From positions 1-64,000 of the forward strand of contig NZ_JBHRYQ010000001.1 in the NCBI RefSeq assembly GCF_042649125.1: a DNA stretch of 64,000 bases. Direction: 5' to 3'. The first letter of the stretch is position 1; each line of letters opens with the position of its first letter. Made by a program: the position numbers and the translations under genes. Of this stretch, positions 37,674 to 45,360 are shown one piece after another. The notes beneath the pieces are model-generated. The model worked only from the letters and a program-made list of their open reading frames with translations. It did no database searches and was not told the DNA's origin. This stretch comes from Leadbetterella lacunae. GTDB lineage: Bacteria > Bacteroidota > Bacteroidia > Cytophagales > Spirosomataceae.

Positions 37674-40600
37674 ATGAAAATTAACTTACTTTTTGAAAAT
37701 TTTCTGAGTTTTAAGAAAACTTGGATAATTGCTTTACTGTATTTTTCCTGTGCCTCAGTATCTTATGCTCAGTCGGTTTCTGGAAAAGTAATAGCAGACG
37801 GTCAGCCTTTGCCCGGTGCTTCTGTTTTAATCAAAGGAACAACTCAAGGAACCACCTCCGATATTGAGGGTAAATTTACTATTGCGGCGAATCCAAACAC
37901 CACGCTCGTTTTTTCTTTTGTTGGCTATACTTCAAAAGAAGTTGTGGTAGGAAATCAATCGTTAATAAATGTAGAATTGCTGTCAGATAATCTCCTTGAC
38001 GATGTGGTAGTTATTGGCTACGGAACACAGAAGAAATCGGATTTGACGGGTTCGGTTTCTTCTATCAGTGCCAAAGAAATATCGCAGGTACCCAATTCTA
38101 GAGTAGACCAAGCCCTTCAAGGTAGAGCAGCTGGTGTGCAGGTGACCCAAACAAGTGGAGCTCCCGGTGCAGGCACATCTATTCGTGTACGTGGTGGTAA
38201 CTCCATTACGGGAAGCAACGAGCCTCTTTGGGTTATTGACGGCATTGTGGTAGGTTCTGACTTTAACTTAAATAATATCAATAGCAACGATATCAAGTCT
38301 ATTGAAGTCTTGAAAGATGCTTCTTCAATAGCAATCTATGGTTCTAGAGGTGCAAATGGGGTGGTGCTAGTAACCACAAAAAGTGGAAATAGCACTGTAG
38401 GAGGTAAGCCACAAGTTAGTGTGGGTTTATACTCCGGAATGCAATTAATACCAAAAACTCCGGCACAGCTTACCCAAGCACAACAGATAGCTTTTACTAA
38501 CGAAGATGCTAAGTTTAGATCTGCCGCCCAGCCATTTCCAAACGACCCATCTACTTATCCCAATAACGATTGGTTCAACTTATTGATGGATACTTCGCCG
38601 ATTTTTAATGCGGATGTTTCGGTGTCTGGCTCATCTGAAAATGGTAAAATAAGTTATTACAACTCTTTGAATCATTTTAACCAAGACGGTCTTATTAAAA
38701 ATTCGGGAATTAGTAAATTTATATATCGCTCTAATTTGGATATAAAGCTAACCAATAAGCTAAAAGCCGGCTTTAGAGTTAACTATTCACGTCTACATCA
38801 AGATAACGGAACTGTGGGCTATAGTCAGTTGTTAGCAACATTGCCTACCACACCGATTTATAATGCCGACGGCACTTTTAATGGTTTTGATGAGGTTATT
38901 GGAGCACCGTTTTCTAATCCGGTGGCAAATGCAAAATTAAATACCAACGAAACCTATACAAATAACTTTTTAGGTACGGTCTATTTGCAATTTAATCCAT
39001 CTAAAAACTGGATGATACGCTCTACATTTAATCCAGAATTTAACAATACAAAAAACAATCAGTTTGATTCAAGCCAACGACCAGACTACTTATTAGTGGG
39101 CGACTTAGGTATTGCCAGTGTAAACACAGTGGCCACCACAGGTTGGAACAATGAAAACACTGTTCAGTATTCGTCAGACTTTGGTACTGGGCACAATGTG
39201 ACTGTTTTGGGTGGAGCTTCATTTCAAAAAGTAGTAACCGAACTCACCGGAGCACAGGCATTTGGCATTACCAGTGATGTGGCAGGGTTTAATAACTTGG
39301 CTTTTTCTGACCCAAGAAGGGCAGTGGTTACAAGTGGATACTCAGGATTTCAAATCGCTTCTTTTTTCGGTAGATTAAATTATACGTTTAAAAATAAATA
39401 TCTATTTACTCTTGTAGGTAGAACAGACGGGAGTTCGGTTTTTGCTAAAGGAAATCAATTTGGTTTTTATCCGTCGGTAGCCGGTGCTTGGAAAATAATA
39501 GAGGAGCCGTTCATGCAGGATCAAAACGTTTTCTCTGACCTAAAATTACGTGCAAGTTTTGGTCGCTCAGGAAATCAGGCCATTGAACCATACAGAACTA
39601 AAGCGATTTTGGTAGAAGCGAATACTACCGTAAACGGGGTGGAAGTACCGGGTTTAACGTTGGGCAGACCAGCTAGCCCAAACTTAGGTTGGGAAACCAC
39701 CACCTCTTTTGACTTGGCATTAGAAGGGGCTTTGTTAGGCGGAAGGTTATTTACAGAATTGAATTTTTATTACAAAAAAACCAAAGATTTGTTGTTAGAT
39801 GTCACAATACCTCGCCAAACAGGTTTTACAAGTCAATTGCAAAACATTGGTTCGCTTCAAAACAAAGGGTTGGAGCTTCTTGTAAATTCAAAAAATGTAG
39901 CGAAAGCCAACTTCAAATGGAACACTACGTTGACCTTGTCTGGCAACAGAAACAAAGTGTTAGATTTAGGTGGGGCTCCTTTTATTGATGTGGTAGTTGA
40001 TCCAATTTTGGGTTCAGGTAATACTCGAATTATTGTAGGCGAAACTGTTCCCGTTTTTACGGGTGTTAGGTATTTGGGTACTTGGAAAACTCAAGAAGAA
40101 ATCAATGCTTCTGGTATGTCTTCTCAGGTAGTAGGTGGGCCAAGGTATGAGGATTTAAATGGGGATAAAATAATTTCTACGGAAGACAATGTGGTGTTGG
40201 GTAGCCCTCAGCCTGACTTTATTTATGGCCTCGAAAATTCATTCTCTTACAAAAACTTTGACTTGTCTTTTTATTTGCAAGGAACAGTTGGCAATGAAGT
40301 ATACAACCTCAGAACACGTACCTCGATGTTTCAGCGTGGCGAAACCACCAAATATGCCGAAGTGGCGGATAGATGGACACCAGAAAACCCTACCTCAGAT
40401 ATTCCAAGAGCTGGGTCAGATGCCGTAACCAATGTAGTAAGTAACTCTGCATACGTAGAAGATGGCTCTTTTTTACGTCTAAAAACTGCACGTATCGCAT
40501 ATAATTTACCTACGAGCAAGATTGGAGGAAACAAAATTAAAGCCATGACGGCCTATTTTACAGGCACTAACCTGTTGTTATTTTCAAAGTTTAGATTGAT

Positions 40601-40718
40601 TGACCCAGAGACAAGTAGGTTTGGAAGGTCGGGTCTTGGAAATATCGCTCAAGGATTTTCGAATGGCGAATATCCAAATGCAAAGGTATTAACACTGGGT
40701 CTAAACGTAACATTTTAA
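37674..40718 (+). CDS. SusC/RagA TonB-linked outer-membrane transporter (pair 2)
   Basis: I chose ATG 37674 (MKINLLFENFLSFKKTW, signal ending SYAQS) over the TTG at 37629, which would put 15 residues before the signal. The 1014-aa product has a carboxypeptidase-regulatory domain at about 34-110 (SGKVIADGQPLPGASVLIKG), a plug with VVIGYGTQKKSDLTGSV near 117-135, IRVRGGNSITGSNEPLWVID, and a barrel ending LTLGLNVTF. It lacks the STN domain of the first SusC, so it is not a sigma-signalling type and is probably controlled by the AraC regulator or another factor. It imports oligosaccharides with the SusD encoded 11 bp downstream. Confidence 0.96.
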   Translation: MKINLLFENFLSFKKTWIIALLYFSCASVSYAQSVSGKVIADGQPLPGASVLIKGTTQGTTSDIEGKFTIAANPNTTLVFSFVGYTSKEVVVGNQSLINVELLSDNLLDDVVVIGYGTQKKSDLTGSVSSISAKEISQVPNSRVDQALQGRAAGVQVTQTSGAPGAGTSIRVRGGNSITGSNEPLWVIDGIVVGSDFNLNNINSNDIKSIEVLKDASSIAIYGSRGANGVVLVTTKSGNSTVGGKPQVSVGLYSGMQLIPKTPAQLTQAQQIAFTNEDAKFRSAAQPFPNDPSTYPNNDWFNLLMDTSPIFNADVSVSGSSENGKISYYNSLNHFNQDGLIKNSGISKFIYRSNLDIKLTNKLKAGFRVNYSRLHQDNGTVGYSQLLATLPTTPIYNADGTFNGFDEVIGAPFSNPVANAKLNTNETYTNNFLGTVYLQFNPSKNWMIRSTFNPEFNNTKNNQFDSSQRPDYLLVGDLGIASVNTVATTGWNNENTVQYSSDFGTGHNVTVLGGASFQKVVTELTGAQAFGITSDVAGFNNLAFSDPRRAVVTSGYSGFQIASFFGRLNYTFKNKYLFTLVGRTDGSSVFAKGNQFGFYPSVAGAWKIIEEPFMQDQNVFSDLKLRASFGRSGNQAIEPYRTKAILVEANTTVNGVEVPGLTLGRPASPNLGWETTTSFDLALEGALLGGRLFTELNFYYKKTKDLLLDVTIPRQTGFTSQLQNIGSLQNKGLELLVNSKNVAKANFKWNTTLTLSGNRNKVLDLGGAPFIDVVVDPILGSGNTRIIVGETVPVFTGVRYLGTWKTQEEINASGMSSQVVGGPRYEDLNGDKIISTEDNVVLGSPQPDFIYGLENSFSYKNFDLSFYLQGTVGNEVYNLRTRTSMFQRGETTKYAEVADRWTPENPTSDIPRAGSDAVTNVVSNSAYVEDGSFLRLKTARIAYNLPTSKIGGNKIKAMTAYFTGTNLLLFSKFRLIDPETSRFGRSGLGNIAQGFSNGEYPNAKVLTLGLNVTF

Positions 40719-40729
40719 ATTTTAATCAG

Positions 40730-42295
40730 ATGAAAACAAGATATTTATTCCTATACATAGTTTTACTATTCTCAAGTTTTGGATGCGAGAATTTTTTAGA
40801 GGAAATTCCAAGAGACATAGTAGCACCAGAAAACTTTTTTAATTCCGAGGCAGATGCCAGGCAGGCTATTTCGGGTATTTATGCTATTTTAAAAAATAAC
40901 TCGCTTTACGGGCAGGTTGGTCTTGATCACTTTTATGATAACGGAGCAGACATAATAGAGCCCAACCGAGCGGCAGATTTTGTGGAGCCTATTGGTAACT
41001 ATTCCATGAACGAATCGCTCGCTGGAGTTTCTATTCAGCTTATGAGTGTTTCAGATACTTGGAAAGACTTATACAAAATCGTTTTGAATAGTAATATAAT
41101 AATAGCGAGAGTTACTAACAATAGTGCGATTCCTAAAGCTGCACAAACCCAAATTGTGGCTGAGGCTACGTTTATGCGTGCTTTTGCTTATTGGCACATA
41201 ACCAATTTGTGGGGCGATGCACCATATTATGAAGGGGAGCTTAAAATTGATGAAATAAAAGTTTTGGGAAGAACGCCAGAGGCTACAATTTTAGCTGGGA
41301 TAATTAAAGATTTACAGTTTGCCCAAGATAACCTACCGGCTACTTTAACCGTTGCACAAAGGGGTAAAGTTACAAAATGGGTGGCTGCCACAGTTTTAGC
41401 AAAAATATACATGAAGCAGAAAAACTGGAAAGCTGGGCTTGATAAAAGTTTAGAGATAATTAATCAGTCTGGGCATAAACTTTTGCCAAATTATGCTTCA
41501 GTTTTTGATCCTTCCAATGAATATAATTCTGAAATTATTTGGTCATTAGACTTTGCCAAAGATATCGTAAGTCAATTTGAAGTAGGCGTAACAGCTTTAG
41601 CCGGAAACGGAAACTGGAGACCGAGTATGTTTAATCCTCGTTTGAGAGATGAGCCTGCCAAAACTTCAGAGAGAAACGCACTAGCAGCAGCCTTGACAGC
41701 CAGGGGCGAGGCTTTTAACGGTACTGGCCTTCAAATAACTTCAAAAGATTTTGCAGAGAAATTTCCTAAAAATGACTTGAGGAGGCCGCTAAATGTTATG
41801 CAAAACTATTTAGGTTTCGATCTAGTGTTTCCTTACATGGCAAAGTTTATGAATTTGAAACTTGATACTTCTCCCCGTTTTAATCACTCAGACAACAGGA
41901 TGGTGTTTCGCTTAGCGGATATTTATTTGATGGCAGCAGAGTGTCAAAATGAATTGAGCGGACCTGCTGCAGCATATGAGTACATACATGCAGTCAGAAA
42001 ACGTGCCTATGCTACTCAGGCTGAATGGGAGCTTAAAGGACTAACACAGCAACAGTTCAGAGAAAAAATGTATGACGAGCGAAAGTGGGAGCTTGCAGGA
42101 GAAGCACACAGAAGATACGATTTGATCAGATGGGGGATACTCTTAGATGTAGTTAAAAAATTGGAGTATCGATTCTGGAAGCCCAACCTTAATATTAAGC
42201 CCTACCATGTTAAGTTACCAATACCGCTGCAAGAGTTAGAGGCAAACCCAAATTTACTAAAGTCCGACCCGACAAATAATGGGTATAGAAATTAG
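40730..42295 (+). CDS. SusD/RagB family outer-membrane glycan-binding lipoprotein (pair 2)
   Basis: A 521-aa protein with lipobox SFGCENF (lipid Cys at residue 19). SusD features are VAPENFFNSEADARQAISGIYA near 30, AEATFMRAFAYWHITNLWGDAPYY near 145-168, and C-terminal MYDERKWELAGEAHRRYDLIRW near 445-470. It is the surface lid and binding partner of the SusC gene just upstream. Sequence differs clearly from the first SusD in the locus, implying a different oligosaccharide or a different part of the polymer. It ends the plus-strand arm and is followed by a strong terminator. Confidence 0.96.
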   Translation: MKTRYLFLYIVLLFSSFGCENFLEEIPRDIVAPENFFNSEADARQAISGIYAILKNNSLYGQVGLDHFYDNGADIIEPNRAADFVEPIGNYSMNESLAGVSIQLMSVSDTWKDLYKIVLNSNIIIARVTNNSAIPKAAQTQIVAEATFMRAFAYWHITNLWGDAPYYEGELKIDEIKVLGRTPEATILAGIIKDLQFAQDNLPATLTVAQRGKVTKWVAATVLAKIYMKQKNWKAGLDKSLEIINQSGHKLLPNYASVFDPSNEYNSEIIWSLDFAKDIVSQFEVGVTALAGNGNWRPSMFNPRLRDEPAKTSERNALAAALTARGEAFNGTGLQITSKDFAEKFPKNDLRRPLNVMQNYLGFDLVFPYMAKFMNLKLDTSPRFNHSDNRMVFRLADIYLMAAECQNELSGPAAAYEYIHAVRKRAYATQAEWELKGLTQQQFREKMYDERKWELAGEAHRRYDLIRWGILLDVVKKLEYRFWKPNLNIKPYHVKLPIPLQELEANPNLLKSDPTNNGYRN

Positions 42296-42320
42296 ATTGA
42301 TTATAAAGATTGTTTTTTTG

Positions 42321-42357
42321 ATTGGCCGAGGTAGTTTTACTTCGGTCAATTTTTTTG
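42321..42357 (+). terminator. Rho-independent terminator after susD (pair 2)
   Basis: ATTGGCCGAGGTAG... folds with ...ACTTCGGTCAAT (42321-42350), about 13 pairs including two G-U pairs and a 4-nt loop, followed by seven Ts (42350-42356). It lies 25 bp past the SusD stop and marks the right boundary of the polysaccharide locus. Confidence 0.8.
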
Positions 42358-42550
42358 CTTGAGGGAGAGGGTTTGACTATTGTTGATTGTGCGACTTCTT
42401 CAATGAGGCTAAGATTATTGATCTGTTTTGGATTCTTTTGATTAAGCTTATTCTATTAACATTCATTAACAGAAATTTTATGTTATAATACCTTTGAATA
42501 AAATAATACAAGGATAAATAATTTTAAAAGTTGAAGAATTAATACTAAAC

Positions 42551-42994
42551 CTAATCTAAAATTATATTTTCCCCTTGTTTACTTAATTTTTCAAGTCCAT
42601 TTTTAATATCTTTTATTTGTTCGGGTGTACGTCCCTGCCAAATTTTTACTTCACCGACTACTTTAAATGGGTGTTCAGAACGGTACGACATCGTAGGATT
42701 CCCAGGGAACTTTTTATCGGTTACATTCGGGTCATCCTCAATTGCCCCCGTTGCTTCTACCAAATAAATTCGTTCCATGCCATTGCCGGAAGCAAGTTCA
42801 GCACCCAAAATCGCCGTATTTAAAGTAGCTGTAACATAAACATGTTTCAGTTTTCTATTTTCGTAATTGGACTTAAATCCTATCTGAATGTAATCACCTA
42901 TTTTTAAATCTGCTTTTGTGCCGTGGAAGTATGTCTGAGAAAAAGGTTTTGGTAGATTTGAGGTGAGGTCCTCTTCTTTGTATAGGTTGTCCAT
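42551..42994 (-). CDS. arr: Rifampin ADP-ribosyltransferase (Arr family)
   Basis: A 147-aa cytoplasmic enzyme of normal Arr length. Diagnostic stretches are QTYFHGTKADLKIGDYIQIG (near 20-39), HVYVTATLNTAILGAELASG (near 51-70), RIYLVEATGAIEDDPNVTDK (near 75-94) and KFPGNPTMSYRS followed by VVGEVKIW. The His near residue 25 and Asp near 89 are the positions expected for NAD binding and catalysis. Arr inactivates rifamycins by ADP-ribosylating the ansa-chain hydroxyl. It stands alone between terminated units, with no integron or IS end beside it, so it is probably a chromosomal environmental copy. Actual resistance was not shown. Confidence 0.92.
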   Translation of the reverse strand: MDNLYKEEDLTSNLPKPFSQTYFHGTKADLKIGDYIQIGFKSNYENRKLKHVYVTATLNTAILGAELASGNGMERIYLVEATGAIEDDPNVTDKKFPGNPTMSYRSEHPFKVVGEVKIWQGRTPEQIKDIKNGLEKLSKQGENIILD

Positions 42995-43294
42995 AATTTT
43001 ATTTTTTCTATTTCATTTTCGATTACTCGGGTTTGTTAGCTTAATTTAATAAGAATTATTTGCTCATAAATTTGTAAGCAAAGAAAGTTGATATTCTGAA
43101 ATTTATCTGTATAATTCGGAATTTGTTATCAACTAATGTTATAAGTTTTATCAAGTATTAAGTTTAATTCTTAAGAGTTTGATCGATCTTATCCCTTGGC
43201 TATTAGCTATTTGAAAACTAAGAAGCAATTTAAGGTTTGGTTTTAATTTATAGGTGCATTTCTTTAGAAATTTTTTCTAGAATATCTATTTGGA

Positions 43295-43567
43295 TTAAAA
43301 CTGTTTATTTAAATTGTGATATTCGATTTTTTCCATATGTGGAAAGTAAGGCAAGATTTCTATAAGCTCCTTTGTCTTGATTTCGTCAATGTTTTGAAAA
43401 ATTAAAACTGCGTCTTTTTTTGAGACTGAAATGAAAAAGCTTTCTAAAATATTCTGTTGTTTCCATTGATTGACATATTCCATTTCCTTTTTAGGTAATT
43501 CAGGATTTGATTTTATGATGTCAATTCCATTTTCTGAAAGTGTAATTAAAACTAAAATTCTATTCAT
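43295..43567 (-). CDS. Small unknown protein, muconolactone-isomerase-like fold possible
   Basis: I prefer the ATG at 43567 (MNRILVLITLSENGIDIIKS), giving 90 aa. An upstream ATG at 43588 would add seven residues, MFNKFKK. The pattern is strand-helix-strand-helix-strand, with FFISVSKKDAVLIFQNIDEI near 48-67 and a closing LPYFPHMEKIEYHNL, recalling small ferredoxin-like proteins of the muconolactone isomerase/YCII kind. No catalytic residues can be assigned. It lies alone between two AT-rich gaps. Function unknown. Confidence 0.6.
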   Translation of the reverse strand: MNRILVLITLSENGIDIIKSNPELPKKEMEYVNQWKQQNILESFFISVSKKDAVLIFQNIDEIKTKELIEILPYFPHMEKIEYHNLNKQF

Positions 43568-43588
43568 TTTTTTAAATTTATTGAACAA

Positions 43589-44150
43589 ATATAAAAATAT
43601 TTAAACTTTTTGTATCACTTTCTCTTGCGAAATTATTCGATTGAAGTGTGTTTATTTTATCATAAAGCTATTTCATTTTCAATGCTATCCATCTTAATTA
43701 ATTGGTTGTTTGAGTGAGTTTTTATTTAAAAAATCAGCAGAGGTATTCTATTAAATGTATTTATGAATATCAGGGTTTTAGTAGTAAAAACGTACATTTA
43801 TAAATATCCCTTAGACTTGAATTGGTATTTAGCCCTTGATATTGTTTGCTAATGTGAAAAATATTGTAAATATAGCTTCAAAGGATAAGGAGCCAAAAGA
43901 ATGTAAATATGTAGTTGCTTCAAGTGACATAGAAGATGTTAAGTGCTTGCGTAGTGTAAAATTCCTAATAAGCATTAGATGTCATTAAAGCTAACCTTGC
44001 ACAATATATAAGACCATAGCTTAATAAGATTTGTAAATCAAAAAGCAAAAAAAAGTGATGGAAAGCATCGGGTATTTTTTGTGCATATTTTAGTCGTATC
44101 CAAATTTTTATTGTTTTGGCAAAGATGGCTTAGCTATTTTGAGTAGCTCT
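43589..44150. other. AT-rich gap without a supported gene
   Basis: Both strands are rich in stops. A 44-codon GTG frame (near 43853-43987) has no recognisable content and no supporting signal. I see no clear hairpin terminator or repeat here. Confidence 0.5.
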
Positions 44151-44735
44151 TTATTCTTTCGGTTTGTACAGAATAATTATCTGAACTAGTACTGCCATAA
44201 TAATTAAGAATATAATTTCTCCTTGGGTATAAAGGTTGATAGTGTCTTTGGCTTTGTTACTAATTAATACTTGCTCTTTACCTTCTTGTAATTGAATTTT
44301 TGACAGCTTGTATAATTGTTCGTCTATTATTTCTATACTTTTGATTAGCTCACCGTTTGATAAATTGACATCCGACTTTTCTTTTTGTTTTAGAGTTTTT
44401 AATTCCTCTTGCAGAAGATTTAAATGGCGTTTCTCTTTTTCAGTCAATTTTGTAATTTCATACCTATCTAACAATTGATCAATTTCTTGATTAAGTTTAT
44501 TGTTTTGATTCTTGAAAAAGTTAGTGTCAGAGGTCAGAATAGCTATTTGCTTTTCTTTAATTATCCTTGTAATATCGAACAAAAGGTCACTAGCCACAAT
44601 TCTGTCTTCAAACATAGTCTTCACAGAATTGGTAAGTCGATTGAAATTGTCTCGGTCAATAATGTTAGTTATGAGTACAATAAAGAATACCAAAAGAATG
44701 CTTGCAACCCATCTTATTTTAGTGAAAATATTCAT
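44151..44735 (-). CDS. Membrane-anchored four-helix-bundle sensor-like protein
   Basis: A 194-aa protein with membrane helices at about 8-26 (VASILLVFFIVLITNII) and 172-190 (GEIIFLIIMAVLVQIIIL) and a long helical, Lys/Glu-rich periplasmic part between them. The opening (WVASILLVFFIVLITNIIDR...FNRLTNSVKTMFEDRIVASD) matches the 4HB_MCP-like input domains found alone or in chemoreceptors of Bacteroidota. There is no signalling, HAMP or kinase domain after the second helix. It may be a stand-alone ligand sensor or adaptor. Family likeness is good, role unknown. Confidence 0.7.
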   Translation of the reverse strand: MNIFTKIRWVASILLVFFIVLITNIIDRDNFNRLTNSVKTMFEDRIVASDLLFDITRIIKEKQIAILTSDTNFFKNQNNKLNQEIDQLLDRYEITKLTEKEKRHLNLLQEELKTLKQKEKSDVNLSNGELIKSIEIIDEQLYKLSKIQLQEGKEQVLISNKAKDTINLYTQGEIIFLIIMAVLVQIIILYKPKE

Positions 44736-44846
44736 ATGGTTAATTATTTAATTTTGCCCTACATACCTCAATTACAAAATGAAGGATTTCGGATTAATTT
44801 ATTTTATTTACGCCCGACATCAAGTAGGGTTATAGTATAAATTTAA

Positions 44847-44975
44847 TTAAATAATTTTAACCAGCAATGAGCCTTGAATAAATCGTTTGGACGAAATCGC
44901 GGGTTTATACCTGACTAAATCAAAATATTCGAATAGTCCTTCCGGAAGTAATAGTTGGATAAAATCTTGCGTCAT
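44847..44975 (-). pseudogene. Transposase N-terminal relic (ISAon1-like)
   Basis: Forty-two codons from ATG 44975 read MTQDFIQLLLPEGLFEYFDL and continue to a stop. This opening resembles the N-terminal region of ISAon1-type transposases common in Bacteroidota. The rest of the transposase is missing and the frame ends in unrelated sequence. An upstream extension to 45098 only translates a tandem duplication. The identification is from motif memory of a short stretch, so it is tentative. Confidence 0.4.
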
Positions 44976-44992
44976 AAAAGAGTTTTTTTTAC

Positions 44993-45087
44993 CCAAAGTA
45001 AATATCAAATTCCTCTCCCCCAACTTTTTTGCTTGATCCCCAAAGTAAATATCAAATTCCTTTCCCCCCAACTTTTTTGCTTGATCC
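44993..45087. repeat. Near-perfect tandem duplication, units of 47 and 48 bp
   Basis: Unit 1 (44993-45039) and unit 2 (45040-45087) both start CCAAAGTAAATATCAAATTC and end TTTTTTGCTTGATCC. They differ by one C/T change and one extra C in a C run. A third partial start (CCAACTTT) follows. It lies beside the transposase relic and may mark an imprecise excision or slippage event. Confidence 0.8.
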
Positions 45088-45135
45088 CCAACTTTCACTT
45101 TTGTAATGAGAATTGTAATGAGACTAAAAACAAAA

Positions 45136-45163
45136 AAAACCGACTCATTTCTGAATCGGTTTT
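45136..45163 (-). terminator. Rho-independent terminator downstream of tRNA-Thr
   Basis: AAAACCGA (45136-45143) pairs with TCGGTTTT (45156-45163), extended inward by TCA/TGA past one mismatch. An eight-A run on the plus strand (45132-45139) becomes a T tract on the minus strand. It ends the tRNA transcript. Confidence 0.75.
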
Positions 45164-45173
45164 GACTTCTAAG

Positions 45174-45246
45174 AGCCTCTTATCGGGATCGAACCAATGA
45201 CCTACTGATTACAAATCAGTTGCTCTACCAGCTGAGCTAAAGAGGC
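45174..45246 (-). tRNA. tRNA-Thr, anticodon UGU
   Basis: The minus strand reads GCCTCTT at the 5' end, pairing with AAGAGGC near the 3' end. The D-arm TAGCTCAGCTGGTAGAGCA, the anticodon stem ACTGA/TCAGT around loop TTTGTAA (anticodon TGT), and the T-arm GGTTCGATCC are all canonical. The length is 73 nt including the discriminator base. CCA is not encoded. It stands alone and is followed by a clear terminator. Confidence 0.96.
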
Positions 45247-45360
45247 GTTCTCTTTAAAGTGATGCAAAATTAATGCGTTGAAACGTTCTGTGCAAGTATT
45301 TTCGAAACTTTTTTTGAAAAAAAATACAAGACTTTGATTTTCAGTCACTTTAAATCGAAA

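Noticed and set aside
43853..43987. GTG-started 44-codon ORF in the 43.6-44.1 kb gap
   Set aside because: No ATG, no recognisable content and no supporting signal.
44976..45098. N-terminal extension of the transposase relic
   Set aside because: It only translates the 47-bp tandem duplication (GDQAKKLG repeated), so it is not protein-coding.
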